64,000 nucleotides of DNA, from NCBI GenBank assembly GCA_040954595.2, contig CM082576.2, positions 17,918,001 to 17,982,000 on the forward strand. The letters run 5' to 3'. This DNA is from Balanoglossus misakiensis (Eukaryota; Hemichordata). The stretch's first letter is position 1. Each line of letters starts with the position of its first letter. Under the pieces are notes generated by a model. That model had not been told where the DNA came from, made no database searches, and worked only from the letters and a program-made list of their open reading frames with translations. This document shows, one piece after another, positions 35,335 through 46,757 of this stretch. The position numbers were made by a program, and so were the translations under genes.

Positions 35335-36690
35335 GAATAATAATAATAATTTATTTATATAGCGTCAGTATCCACAAAAATGTGATCAATGACGCTTAAA
35401 GCAAAAATACAATACAACAAATGGCTAAAAAACAGATTTAAAGAGTAAAGTTTTAACATTTGATTTAAAAACAGAGAAGTCTGGTGCCTGGTGAATGGTG
35501 AGTGGAAGATTATTCCAAAGAATTGGAGCAGCAACAGTAAAACCCCGTTACCATAACTCCTGGTGCGTGATCGAACAGGACAGAGTTTGAACTGATCAGC
35601 TGACCTTAAATTGCGACACGGAACATACAGATCAGTCATGTTAGAAAGATAGATTGGACCAAGTTTATGAATGGATTTAAAAATGAGAACTAACATCTTA
35701 AAAACAATACGCTCTGTAACAGATAGCCAGTGCAACTGATACAAAATCGGAGTGATGTGACAGGTGATTTTTGAACGAGTAACAATTCTAGCAGCAATAT
35801 TCTGAACGCGTTGAATACGGTTGATTGAATACTTCGGGAGCCCAAATAAAAGTGAATTACATGAATCAATTCGAGAAGTAATGAATGCATGAACTAATTG
35901 CTCTGTAGCAGATTGAGATAAATATTTGCAATAAGTGCAATGCGACGTAAATGAAAAGTGGCAGAGCGGCAGATCTGTCCAATATGTGGCTTCATTGTCA
36001 GACAAGAGTAAAGGATCACTCCAAGGCTCTTAGCCTGACAATGGACGGGAATCAGAGAATCGCCAACACAAATTTCTGAAATCCCTCTAGCAGACAGATC
36101 ACCCGAAGTACCAGAGAAAATAACAAATTCAGTCTTATCATCGTTTAAGCACAAGAAGTTTTCAGACATCCAAAACCTAACATCGGATATACAAAGTTCA
36201 AGATTTGAAACAGTTCTTGCTGTGTTGTCTTTACAAAAAGACATATAAAGGGAAGAGTCATCTGCATAAAAACTATAAAGACAACCATGACTTTGAACTA
36301 ATTCACCTAATGGAGACATGTACATATTGAAAAGTATGGGACCAAGAACTGATCCATGTGGTACCCCAGTGTCGAGCGGATAGAAAGGTGATTGGGTGGA
36401 ATTTACAAGTATGCACTGACTACGATTGGAAAGGTATGACTTAAACCACATGGGAACAGGATCTGAGAGACTAAAGCGGTCTCTTAAGCGATTGAGTAAA
36501 ATGGTATGGTTCACAGTGTCAAATGCTGCGGAAAGATCGAGTAATACCAGGAAAACCTCTCGTTTTTCATCAAGAGCAAGCAAAATGTCAGAAGAAAGAG
36601 TGAAACTCCAAAGGTTTAAATTTTCTGATGCCTCTAAGTCTGTGATGAGTCTATTTTGAATGAAAGACCAAAACATGTTCGTCTTCTTAT
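35335..36690 (-). pseudogene. 5'-truncated CR1/L2-like non-LTR retrotransposon with intact RT core
   Basis: On the minus strand, the frame from 36676 encodes the reverse-transcriptase palm: LLALDEKREVFLVLLDLSAA with FDTVNH, LSNRSQCILVNS, GVPHGSVLGPILFNMYMSPL (PQG altered to PHG), the catalytic box FYADDSSLY, LNDDKTEFVIF and SLGVILYS. One frameshift near 35925 moves the reading frame into TEQLVHAFITSRIDSCNSLL, RIQRVQNIAARIVTR, ILYQLHWLSVTERIVFKMLV and the short conserved tail. The 3' end is the typical ATAAATAAATTATTATTATT at 35335-35360. The first ~20 residues before LLALDE appear frameshifted. No endonuclease. Younger-looking than the fragment at 29-30 kb because only one or two breaks are needed. 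Confidence 0.9.
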
Positions 36691-38789
36691 TTGTCGTCGC
36701 TACTTTAATTCTTATTTACTTTAAATTTATGTTGATACAGAGATTTGTTGCAAACAACATTCTCCAGAAATCTTTGAATGCATCCCATTCTTATCAATTT
36801 TAATCTTTAAAAAGTTATACAAATCGAGTTGATATACCAGTAATAGCAATTACCCCCCCCCCCCCCCATATTGGCTTTGAAACCGGGAGTGTATCTCCGC
36901 TCCTGACTAAGTTTCGGGGGCAGGGTAAAACCATACTTACCCCCCCCCCCACCATGCACAAAATCCCCCCTTACCCCCCCCCCCCCACCCCCGCCAATGA
37001 TCATATTTTACACCAATAGGGATATGGATTTAAAGAATGGCGCAATCACTGTGAATAACTGAAGTATAAAAATCAAAGATAACAGAAGCGCACATTTTGT
37101 TGTTTATGGAACATACAGTGTAATTGGCTGGGAGGCTTCATGAATCAATAATTGGACGCCAATCAAACTAATCTTTAACGAAAGTCGCTGATCGAAGAAA
37201 GTACATTTGTAGCAATGTGTGTGACATGAATACAGTTGAATTCAATTTTTGGAACAATACTCAGAAAATTGTCAATCATAACAGATACTGGAGCTTTTAC
37301 AATAATATTTGTTCACTTTATTTCTTGCTATTTCTCCCTTTTTATTATTTGCATTTAATCAGTAATCAATTTATTCAGCTATTTATTTTTATCATAAAAC
37401 AATTGTGTCCAGAAAATATGTAACTTTGTCCCCGTACAAGAAATTGCTTCCTGCACCCCTGAAAAAGTGAAAATGTGCAAATCTAAGCAACAAAATATCA
37501 TTAAGGAAATTCAACTTTTTGGTGCATTTAATCTCTTTTATTTAGTACTGTCTTTATGAAATTACATTCTCTAGTGAGAGCAGCGCAGAGACACAGGAGA
37601 ACAGAACTTTTGTCTCTCTTTTCGAGCGTCCACATCGCTTCATATATTGCTGTGGCGTTAAAGTCGGCTGTTACAATAACATTGATTGTGTAACAACGAA
37701 CTACAAATTCTCACCAATATTCATAAGCTTTTCCATGCCATCGTCAATGAAAACGGCACTGGCATTCTGATTTGTAGATCATACGGCGGAGTTGGTATTC
37801 CCTGGAGAAAGTCGCTGTCGAGAATAGCCGATCTTGGTATTGGGAACATAGTCGAATAATGGATTTTGATAACAGCGGTATGCCATCGAAGCCTGCTCTG
37901 TAGAAATATGTTTTGTCGGGACTGCAAAATCTGCCCGACACAAGTCCGACATTTGGCCGTCGTGCATTACCATGATAAACGTGACAAGGCAAAGTTGTGA
38001 AAAACCGACTTTGTCATCTCAAAAAACCCTGCCGGTGTACATGATGCAGAATTCCGGCATGCCAGTCGAAACTTTCCCGGTACCTTTTTGTTGATGGCGA
38101 ATACCGTTTGCCACACGAAATTTCGACGTGTCATTTGTGAAGTCACAACAGACCTGGCTGTATGATGCGACAATCTACGACAAGAATCACGTGGTTCTCA
38201 GTTGCATTTAAATTTTTATTCGTAATCTGCTCTTTAAAAACTGTATATCATGTTCTGACAGACTTCACCTTTACCAGAAAATGCATTTAGTTAAATCGTA
38301 TAGATTTTCGAAGTTCTAAGTATCAATCACAATTTCGGAAAAAAATGCATGGTTGTCTCTATACATGGTTTCTATATATCTACCCAGTGCCCGTCAGTAG
38401 CCTAAACCACTTAACTGTGCAACCCGGTCGGGCATTTTTTTTCTATCAAACACAAACAAAAATCTATTCATGGATGCGTCAATGAAGCACGCCAAAACAG
38501 GATCCCAACCAATCACAACGATGTACTATTTCTGGCCATGTTACACCGATGTTTTTACGTGATATGGCGGCAGATGTATGACCTGTCATACTGTCCCTAC
38601 GTTCCAACAAGTCAGCTACTGACCGGAAAATTAATTTTTTGGTGAAAAAACATTTTATTGTTTATATTGTTTAACGTTAAAATTTTACTCTGTCTCTGGG
38701 CATGCAAGCCTTACCCTATGTGCAGCGCAATATATTATTAGCATTCTTGTCGCACATCACCAATCAAGTAGGCCTAGGTTGGCATTATA
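36691..38789. other. Poly-C tracts, otherwise no gene
   Basis: Long C runs with T-A-C spacers occur at 36850-36990 (resembling the G/C-homopolymer family at 1 and 39 kb). From 37020 to 38789 no gene is recognised. Three overlapping minus frames at 37721-37992 occupy the same bases and none has a domain. Confidence 0.4.
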
Positions 38790-38881
38790 TGCAATAATTG
38801 AAGCATTGGTGGCCTAGTTGGGTGGGTAGATGGTGGGCCATCCAGCCACCCAACCAGCCCAACAAGGCTACAATTATTGCA
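38790..38881. repeat. Stem-loop with 44-base arms
   Basis: The left arm 38790-38833 (TGCAATAATTG...GATGG) pairs with 38838-38881 (CCATCC...CAATTATTGCA) at about 36 of 44 positions, with a 4-base loop. Mismatched pairing with a small loop resembles either a MITE or a hairpin RNA precursor. Confidence 0.7.
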
Positions 38882-39029
38882 GCTAGGCAGGCATGGAATG
38901 TAAGGCTAATTGAATTCAATTACTCAGAATGACTATCCTCGAATCGTATAGCACAACGCAATTCGCTGATCGCGGTTTCGGCGGTCAAATCATAGAAAGC
39001 TCGTACAGCAATTTTGTAACCAATCCAAT

Positions 39030-39215
39030 AAGGGACCGTTCAGTTTTTACGGCTGGGGGGGGGGGGGGGGGTTGGCAAGTTTGTGTCATCGGTTTTCAAA
39101 AATCAGGCCAACCCCCCCCCCCTTCTCCCAGGACCAAAAAAACGACGACCCCCCCCCCCCCTTGACAGGCCTAACAATATGATGACCCCCCCCCCTCTCC
39201 GAAAACATTCGCCGT
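39030..39215 (+). repeat. G/C-homopolymer repeat, GGGACYGTTC family
   Basis: AGGGACCGTTCAGTTTTTAC followed by a run of more than 15 G, and later C runs with AAAAAACGACGACC. It matches the reverse of 1-125. Confidence 0.7.
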
Positions 39216-39404
39216 CATGATCCTATGTACACTGTATGCAATAAAGGGAATGAGGCTCCTCAACACGTCAATTATAATTTTCTTAAAGTAATTGAAGTAT
39301 ATAATAGTATATCGTTGCAATAAAGAAATCTATGAATAAATTAAAATGACAAGTCAATACAATAGTTGGTAGGATTGGTAAAACAAGAAAAGTGTCGGGG
39401 TTGG

Positions 39405-39880
39405 GCGTGGGAGGGGGTGTCCCCCTCCCACATAAGAAAATTATGTAAAATACGGTGCTCAAAGTTGCATTTTAATGAACTCAAAAGCAAATTAACTCAA
39501 TGTTAGGGAGGAAATTTTTTTTAATTTTGCCACTCCACTCAAAGTAAGCATCGGGGATGGGGTGGCAAGAAGCCTGCCCTGGTACACTAGACAAACCAGC
39601 GAATAAATGCAATGTGGTGAAGAATGGAGGGGGTGTCCCCCTCCCACATAATAATTTTTTTTGTAAAATACGGTGATCAAAGTTGCATTTTAACGAACTC
39701 AAAGGCATATTAACTCAATGTTGGCGAGGACAAATTTTAATGTTGACACTCCACTCAAAGTAAGCATCGGTGGGGTGGGGTGGCAAGTAGTCTGCCCTGG
39801 TACACTAGACAAACCAGCCAATAAATGAAATGTGGCGAAGAATGAAGGGGGTGGGTTCGGGAGGGGGTGTCCCCAATCTG
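39405..39880. repeat. ~215-bp tandem repeat, about 2.2 units
   Basis: GGGGGTGTCCCCCTCCCACA recurs at about 39413 and 39628 and its start again near 39860. Between them AATACGGTG, AAAGTTGCATTTTAA, CACTCCACTCAAAGTAAGCA and CCCTGGTACACTAGACAAAC repeat in the same order. Confidence 0.85.
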
Positions 39881-40297
39881 ATTAAAATCAGATGTAGGGA
39901 ACGGCGACGTGGTTTTTTTTATGCTGTCGCCTCACACTACATCTGACCAACTCTCACTGGAGCTCCCGTTGAAATCGACGGGATTTACTGGGCGAATAAA
40001 CCAATCAGAAGGCGCCTTATAGCAAACGATAGGCATCCCACAATCACATGACCTAGCCCCTTGGGTTGTTACCATGGAGCCACCACAATCTGATTAAAAT
40101 CAGATGTAGGGAACGGCGACTTGTTTTTTTATGCTGTCGCCTCACACTACATCTGACCAACTCTCAATGGAGATCCCGCTGAACTCTACGAGATTTACTG
40201 GGAATATAAACCAATCAGAAGGCGCCTTATAGCAAATGATAGGCAACCCACAATCACATGACCTGGCCCCTTGCGGTTGTTACCATGGAGCTACCAC
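39874..40297. repeat. ~212-bp tandem duplication, two units
   Basis: AATCTGATTAAAATCAGATG begins each unit near 39876 and 40088, followed by GTAGGGAACGGCGAC, CTGTCGCCTCACACTACATC and ACCAATCAGAAGGCGCCTTA. The start is itself palindromic (ATCTGATT / AATCAGAT). CCAAT boxes are present in both units, but no promoter can be assigned. Confidence 0.85.
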
Positions 40298-40539
40298 AGA
40301 CATATATCCCGGGCGCGAGAGTCGAATCAGCGTGGGGAATGGTTTCGAGCCAGTTCAGCGTGACGACTGAACCTCTATATTCCACCGGTCAACGAAATGT
40401 ATAAGACGTGACAACAAGTCGCAGTAAAATTGTTAGACAATCGATTAAATTTGTGTAAGGCCGTCCCAGGGAGAGATTCTGTCGCCACGATCGTTTGTAT
40501 ACACCAGCAGAGTGTACCGACCGACTGCACAGTGCACTG

Positions 40540-40798
40540 ACTTGACTAGCTCTGCGTGCAGGTCTGTGTGTTCCCGGCGTTACATGGACGTTAGAAGAAG
40601 TTAAACGCATCATATTTGGGGTCGGTTGAAGTAGTAAGGGAAAGGATTTTACTTCGATAAAAACGAATTTCGACAGAAAAAGCTGCGGTCGGGCGTCCGG
40701 GTCCGGACCGCAGGCGCACCAGTTTTGTCTATGGGGCCTTATGCAGGGCTGTGGTGCGTCGGGAACACACAGACCTGAACGCGGAGCTATGACTTGAC
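40540..40798. repeat. Imperfect inverted repeat, ~45-bp arms
   Basis: CAGGTCTGTGTGTTCCCGGC near 40559 pairs with GTCGGGAACACACAGACCTG near 40758, and TGACTTGACTAGCTCTGCG with GCGGAGCTATGACTTGACA outside them. The GC-rich interior (40680-40740) has no gene. Confidence 0.7.
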
Positions 40799-41289
40799 AT
40801 TCCTTAGCTGAAGTTAGTGTTCTTTTTAAAAATCTGTCACATAAATTGTTTTGGGATACATGGCAGTGAAATTTGGTTTATTTTTTATAAACTTTTACAT
40901 GAAGTACGTCATTTTCCCCGACTGGCAGCATGACTACGAGGGCGAACATGACGACTTGTTAGGAGAGCGCCAGGCTTATAAATTCCGGCAAACATTATTT
41001 GGGCGATACCATTTTGTGGTAGGTATCACTACACGCCAGTCATGCAAACATGCACTGACTGGCCTTCGGATTACTACTACGGTCTCACTTGTTGCAAAAA
41101 TCGAACGGTTTTAGCCGGTAAACACAGATGGATTAACTCTTAAATCTATCCTGCGCCCAAACGCGCTCCAGTCGGTTTAGTCATTGTTTATGCAAAAGGA
41201 AATGCAAAATGTAGCAGAAGCTTCATATAACATAATATAGAATACACAAACAGACAGACAAATAAACAAGCAAACAAACAAACAAAAGT

Positions 41290-41552
41290 TAGGGACTGTT
41301 CAGATTTAACTTCCAGGGTGGGGCCGGAGGATTTTTTATTTTCCTGGTGATTGTTTTTTCCATGGACGTACCCCAGTAAATTGTGGAGGAAATCTGTTGT
41401 ACCCCTTAAATTTCCTGGGGTTTTTCCATGGTCCCCCCAAAAGGATTGTGATTTTTATGTCTATTCCTCCCTAAATTGTTCTTGGAGAAAATGGGCGGTC
41501 CCTCCTGAAAATCCTCCGCCCCCCGGAAGTAAATCCCGAACAGTCCCAGCTA
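41290..41552. mobile_element. MITE with GGGACTGTTC inverted ends
   Basis: Left GGGACTGTTCAGATTTAACT..GGAGGATTTT pairs with right AAAATCCTCC...GAACAGTCCC. Same terminal motif as the homopolymer repeats at 1 and 39030. A plus frame across it is an artefact. Confidence 0.75.
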
Positions 41553-42614
41553 GCACCCTTGCTTCACTGCCAGAGGAGCGACAGCATCAACAAAATGCAG
41601 ATACACAAGAAATAAGCAGTATATTCCACAAGTGAAGAATCCCAGTTACAGACGTTACGAACAAACAAACTACCAACAACAAAGCTGGTCTCTGTTACCC
41701 ATTCGCCTTTGCAAAGGCATCTGGGTAACCAAGACTACAACAAAGCAAGAAAAGGGTCAAGCGTCGTCAAAGAAAACGTAAAAAATCCAGCATGGGTGGT
41801 AAAAGTTATTGGTATAAAACGAATAGGGCCTTCTAGAAATGACGTCTCAGACCCGCAAATGCCACCAGAACACAAAACGTATGTACAGTATAAGCCGGTT
41901 GTTGTATGGAGCAGCAATAATCTGCGGTTGGGCCGTCGTAGATTTTCGTTGGTGGTGAAAATAAAATAAAAAACGCGATCAAGGCTCAATTTTATTCCGG
42001 ATCACATGCGGTTACGGCCAGAAGAGAGCATCAAAGTCTTCAAATGACCATGTGGTGGCGCACTTTTTTCGATTGGCTGTATTTCAATTTGTCCGTGGTA
42101 AATTTAATTTTTGCAGGTGACTGGCACGGAAACTCTTAGCAAGGTTGAGGTAGGATGAAAAAATGCCCCATTGACTCATTTTGGCTATTTTAAAATATGC
42201 AGTTTCATGGGGATGGACTACTCGACTATCCCAGAGGGGTCTGGAAAATTGAGACTAGGGTGGACTTTTTACCAGGTGTCTCCGTAAAATAGACTTTTAT
42301 TTCATATCCCAAAAATGAGGTGGTGTTCTCACCTGCTTTTCCCCCGACGATTTTTTCATGTCTTCTTGAGATCAAAACACTACATGAAACACTACATATA
42401 CATTTTGTGAGTTGTCTTTTTTCGTTTTATGTTGGCATTAATTCAATCAGAATTTTTAATTCCTGTATTGTAAAAAGCTTGGGTTTTATGTTTCAGTTGC
42501 AGAGTGCTTAAATTTGGACAATATGCTCGACTTGCGTGGCAATTCTGCAAATATATTTGAATTATTCTTTGGGATCCCCATCTATATTGTTTAATGCAAT
42601 GAGTTGCGACCGTC
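41553..42614. other. No recognisable gene
   Basis: An 86-codon plus frame at 41709-41969 is highly basic but has no ATG-anchored start or known domain. Nothing else is seen. Confidence 0.4.
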
Positions 42615-44255
42615 ATTGGTTTGGACATGAGTTTGTTGTTTGCTGTTTGGTTGGTCATGGAGCAACAGTCATGGAGCAACACGTAACATTGCCTGGGGTG
42701 TTCAATTCTGTAAATGGCATGAGATAGTTGCATGTACCCGAGTCTAGTGAAACATCGTTTTTGGCGATGTGGATTTCATTATTGCGTGACTGTGCGGTGG
42801 GTCTCGATTCGTTCCTGTCAGACAGCCCAACAAGGACATACGCTTGACGTGCCTTAAAGGTATACGGTAACCTATGCAAATTTAGCTACAGTTACCATGG
42901 CAAATTGAGATACAGCCAATCACAAATATTCAGGAGGTGGCACACGCGACAATAAGAGCGCCACCATTTGTTCTTTAGAACACTAGGATACGCAAGTTTA
43001 GCCATTTATGGACATATGCAAATTGGAGGGGATCGTGTATTAAGTTGTAGACTTTGTCCGACATCGTCCGGTCATCACGGCTGAAATACTCCCATTGCGC
43101 ATTGCTTATAGATATTTTAGGTCGACCCCGGTGTAGTCTACTCCAATAGAAATGAAGAAAGTAAATATAAGATTACCGCCCGAAGTCTCAAACGTGAAAG
43201 CTATTTCAGTGGCACTACAGTGGATAAACATTTAATCCGTGTATACTTCATGAAACTGAATCAGATAACTTTTATTCAAACCAAATAAATGAAACATATG
43301 AAGAGAGGCCTATCTTGATTAAACACATAAATCTGATATTTTATCATATTAGGTAACTCAATATTTTACACTTGACGTATTTTACCAATAACACAATGTT
43401 TCAGCGAACCCGTCAGAAGCAACTTTAGCAGAATACATTTCCTTGATTTACGTTACATGGTTTAATTCGAGAGACATTTCTCAATAAAATCAAAAGTCAC
43501 AGTTCATATTTTTTATAGAAACGGTCCAATTTGTCGAGTGCGCACTGACAAGACATGCATCGTGCATAGACCACTACGCGGATAGGGTATCTGCAATGCA
43601 TGATGGTATAATTTGCGTTCAACATAGCGTCTACTGCATGGCTAACGCACGCGCTCAGAACGCAAACTATCCCACAACACCCTGTGTTATGCTATCCGCG
43701 AAGTGGTCCATGGCAGTGACAACAATTCCTATAGAGCAGTTAAGAAATAAACCGGCCGGCCGTAAATTCATTGGCTGTATTTTTTGTATTTATTTGATTT
43801 GAAAGGTCGCGTTTTCCCTGTTGCATGCGATTAGTTCAGGGCCAGTTTCAGCAGTGCTCTATTGAGTACTTTCGTATCGATGGATTGAGCTCTCGTCCAA
43901 TCAGAATGGCGGATGGTAGCATGATCTGACATATTGCGTATTGCAATAGGCCTTCCCCAGATAGGTCAGAACGGAGAGGTCATTCCCCTGAGCTTCTTTG
44001 TCTTTTCTATTATTTTTTGACAAATGCGGATTGACGTTCCGTTTCTACATGGCCATGACTGATATTTATTTACGTTTCATAGCGTAAGCGCTTGCTATTC
44101 GTTTCGTAATTGTTTTCGTAGTACAAACAAATTGAAGAAGACGAAATATATTATCTATGTCCCTAATGAGATAATCGGGGTTACATAATCGCACTTCCAA
44201 AGAACGCCGTGACAGAATTCATCAGTTGGCGAGGCGCATTCTCCACCCGCACACA
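42615..44255. repeat. 1.64-kb tandem duplicate, first copy
   Basis: It starts ATTGGTTTGGACATGAGTTT and ends CACCCGCACACAA. The next base begins an identical start, and the same content recurs at 44256-44310 plus 48297-49883 with few differences (for example GTGACTGTGCGGTGGGTC against GTGACTGTGGGTC). No protein-coding gene is evident. It carries a 140-bp MITE at 43569-43708. AACAGT at 42664-42669 marks the site that is occupied in the second copy. Confidence 0.92.
43569..43708. mobile_element. 140-bp MITE inside the first duplicate
   Basis: GACCACTACGCGGATAG and CTATCCGCGAAGTGGTC are inverted ends with one mismatch. TTTGCGTTC and GAACGCAAA form an inner pair. The same element is present at the same place in the second duplicate, so it pre-dates the duplication. 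Confidence 0.85.
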
Positions 44256-44339
44256 ATTGGTTTGGACATGAGTTTGTTGTTTGCTGTTTGGTTGGTCATG
44301 GAGCAACAGTAGTAGTATAGGTTGGAGCCGTAGCACTCG

Positions 44340-44565
44340 GATTTGGGGAGGAGGAGCTGAGGAGGAGCTGAGGAGGAGGAGCTGAGGAGGAGGCGGAGGA
44401 GCTGAGGAGGAGCTGAGGAGGAGCTGAGGAGGAGGAGCTGAGGAGGAGGCGGAGGAGGAGGAGGCGGAGGAGGAGGAGGAGGAGGAGGAAGAGGAGGAGG
44501 AGCTGAGGAGGAGCTGAGGAGGAAGAGGAGGAGGAGGAGCTGAGGAGGAGGAGGAGGCAGACATG
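44340..44565. repeat. GGAGCTGAGGA-type subterminal tandem repeat, left arm
   Basis: Irregular units of GAG, GAGCTGAG and GAGGCG make a pure purine-rich tract about 30 bp from the element's end. The mirror is at 48025-48260. Ser/Pro/Leu-rich open frames across it on several strands are low-complexity artefacts. Confidence 0.9.
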
Positions 44566-44947
44566 GTCCCCTAAGTTGGTGGAAAATTGAGATATGGCTA
44601 AGTATATATGGAACGTGCTTTGATTGGTGGACTTTCTGCAAAGCATGATGTTGGGAGGAGGCAGAGGAGGCAGTGGAGGTGATGAGAGGCGAAGGAGGCC
44701 TATCACCCATGAGGTAGACAACCCTAAATGTTGGGAGGAGGCAGAGGAGGCGATGAGAGGCGGAGGTGTATCACCCCCTAAGGTAAGGAACCCTAAATGT
44801 TGGGAGGAGGCGGAGGCAGGTATTTCCGGCTGGTCCGATCTCTTCATTTGTATACCATACCATGATTATCGAAGTGCGCCATCTACCGATTGATACCATT
44901 TATTCTTTCGGTACACTATTTCACGACATTGTATTCTGTTGACTACA

Positions 44948-45046
44948 ATGAGCTGGGACAGTTCTCCCGAGTTTTCGGCCAGTCAGTGGCAGGAAATTTT
45001 AAGTCTTGAGCGTGGGAATGCGAGGGAAGAAACCGAACATAGCCAG
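44948..45046 (+). CDS. Exon 1 of an element-borne gene, left arm
   Basis: ATG at 44948 follows TTGACTACA. 33 codons (MSWDSSPEFSASQWQEILSL, then ERGNAREETEHSQ) end exactly in phase 0 at a strong donor CAG/GTAAGT. The peptide is acidic and polar, typical of a disordered N-terminus. Three further exons (45827-45900, 46010-46081, 46180-46242) continue the frame without a stop, giving 102 residues and a final SSSKRY before an AG-phase junction that would have continued into sequence lost at the palindrome centre. The family was not recognised; it may be the N-terminus of the element's own protein or of a captured host gene. Confidence 0.65.
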
Positions 45047-45826
45047 GTAAGTTTTTCATGTAAAATAAATGTTATCGTAGTCACTCGATCGCGCACAGTG
45101 TAATTCGCGCCCTGTGTATGGAACTGTCGTCTGCGTCATGTCCGAATTGACATTGACGTGGATTTCTCCACCAAAATACGCCAATGAATTGAAATCATAA
45201 ACTAAAATATGTTAGAAATTTTAAATTAAATTTACGGGTGTAAATTAAATTGGTATAAACATGTTAAAAAACAGCTCCTGTATGAAAGGTGGATATTTCA
45301 CTGTATGTTGTCGATTGATATGCCGGCCGGGGTCGTACATACAGTACACAGGTAAAGCACATAGTGTCGCTCTGTTCAACACACTCTGGCATCGAAATAT
45401 GTTCGATTCAGGTTTACAAAATCTCCGACTCATCGTTAATGAAAGGTTTAATAACCCAATGTGTTTGTATATTCTTATTAAATGCTAGATCAATGTCAAC
45501 ATTCAAAAAAAAAAAAAAAAATTTGCCTCAAAACGATCGTGGGTGAACATCCGCGCACTACTCGTAGTGTCGCTGGGCCAGTATACACGGCACTGTTACG
45601 CACGGATTCCAATTAACACGCCTTTGTTATTTAAATCAGCACATCGTCACAATGTTACTATATTGTTCCCCATTCATTCCTCATGTAGGACACTCACGTG
45701 TATGACGCGTGCCTGTTTGCCAGATGGGTTAAATTTCATCACACATTAGCAGTTAAAAGTGAGATGTTTTCTGTACTTGATGGTCGTGTTTAACCTTATA
45801 CACACGTATGCGTTTCCTTGTAATAG

Positions 45827-45900
45827 GATCAGCATGAACTCGCTGCAGGGAGTGAGTCACAGCATCACAATTTGATTGCACCGCATCCAAACGTAATCGG
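45827..45900 (+). CDS. Exon 2 of the element-borne gene, left arm
   Basis: Acceptor TTGTAATAG, 24 codons (DQHELAAGSESQHHNLIAPH then PNVI) plus GG, donor GG/GTAAGT. The preceding intron (45047-45826) holds a poly-A tract and no gene. Confidence 0.65.
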
Positions 45901-46009
45901 GTAAGTTTTACCTTTCTTTCTTTCTTTCTTTCTTTAGAACAATTAATTTAATAGAAACGAAGAATATTTGTACTTTTTTTTCTTCTTATCTATCATTTTC
46001 GTTTAATAG

Positions 46010-46081
46010 GGACACCGGGGAAGAAGAAATGGAAAGACAGGATACGGGTGCCTCATCATCCCCGCATCCAAACGTAATCGG
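46010..46081 (+). CDS. Exon 3 of the element-borne gene, left arm (chimeric duplicate)
   Basis: Acceptor TTTAATAG. The first base completes a Gly codon, then DTGEEEMERQDTGASSSPHP and NVI follow, ending GG/GTAAGT. Its last 20 bases repeat the end of exon 2, and its start is repeated as exon 4. A ~170-bp tandem duplication spanning exon end, intron and next exon start created this extra exon while keeping the frame. Confidence 0.65.
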
Positions 46082-46179
46082 GTAAGTTTTACCTTTCTTT
46101 CTTTAGAACAATTAATTTAATAGAAACGAAGAATATTTGTACTTTTTTCTTCTTCTTATCTATCATTTTCGTTTAATAG

Positions 46180-46242
46180 GGACACCGGGGAAGAAGAAAT
46201 GGAAAGACAGGATACGGGTGCCTCATCATCCAAGAGATATAG
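46180..46242 (+). CDS. Exon 4 of the element-borne gene, left arm
   Basis: Acceptor TTTAATAG; Gly then DTGEEEMERQDTGASSSKRY with two spare bases (AG) and donor AG/GTAAAA at 46243. The arm's pairing stops 12 bases later, so downstream exons are absent. Confidence 0.6.
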   Translation, partial: GHRGRRNGKTGYGCLIIQEI

Positions 46243-46254
46243 GTAAAATGATTA

Positions 46255-46329
46255 TTATTGAACTTCACCGCCCTTACAATGTATGAATGTATGTACATGC
46301 ATGCATGTATGATGATACAGTTATGTTTG
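46255..46329. other. Spacer at the palindrome centre
   Basis: 75 bp not paired with the arms. It contains a small palindrome-like tract (ATGTACATGCATGCATGTAT). It is where the two inward-reading genes converge. Confidence 0.85.
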
Positions 46330-46341
46330 TAATCATTTTAC

Positions 46342-46404
46342 CTATATCTCTTGGATGATGAGGCACCCGTATCCTGTCTTTCCATTTCTTCTTCCCCGGT
46401 GTCC
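46342..46404 (-). CDS. Exon 4 of the element-borne gene, right arm
   Basis: Mirror of 46180-46242, same 63-base length and splice junctions on the minus strand. Confidence 0.6.
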   Translation of the reverse strand, partial: GHRGRRNGKTGYGCLIIQEI

Positions 46405-46502
46405 CTATTAAACGAAAATGATAGATAAGAAGAAGAAAAAAGTACAAATATTCTTCGTTTCTATTAAATTAATTGTTCTAAAGAAAGAAAGGTAAAACTT
46501 AC

Positions 46503-46574
46503 CCGATTACGTTTGGATGCGGGGATGATGAGGCACCCGTATCCTGTCTTTCCATTTCTTCTTCCCCGGTGTCC
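46503..46574 (-). CDS. Exon 3 of the element-borne gene, right arm
   Basis: Mirror of 46010-46081, 72 bases, same splice sites. The exon duplication is present in both arms, so it happened before the palindrome formed or was homogenised afterwards. Confidence 0.65.
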
Positions 46575-46683
46575 CTATTAAACGAAAATGATAGATAAGA
46601 AGAAAAAAAAGTACAAATATTCTTCGTTTCTATTAAATTAATTGTTCTAAAGAAAGAAAGAAAGAAAGAAAGGTAAAACTTAC

Positions 46684-46757
46684 CCGATTACGTTTGGATG
46701 CGGTGCAATCAAATTGTGATGCTGTGACTCACTCCCTGCAGCGAGTTCATGCTGATC
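46684..46757 (-). CDS. Exon 2 of the element-borne gene, right arm
   Basis: Mirror of 45827-45900, 74 bases, with matching acceptor and donor on the minus strand. Confidence 0.65.

Noticed and set aside
37721-37992. Three overlapping minus frames as a possible gene
   Set aside because: They use the same bases in different frames and none shows a recognisable motif.
44181-44850. Long Ser/Pro/Leu-rich frames, mirrored at 47738-48360
   Set aside because: They read through the GGAGCTGAG tract in several frames at once, with different low-complexity products, so they are composition artefacts.
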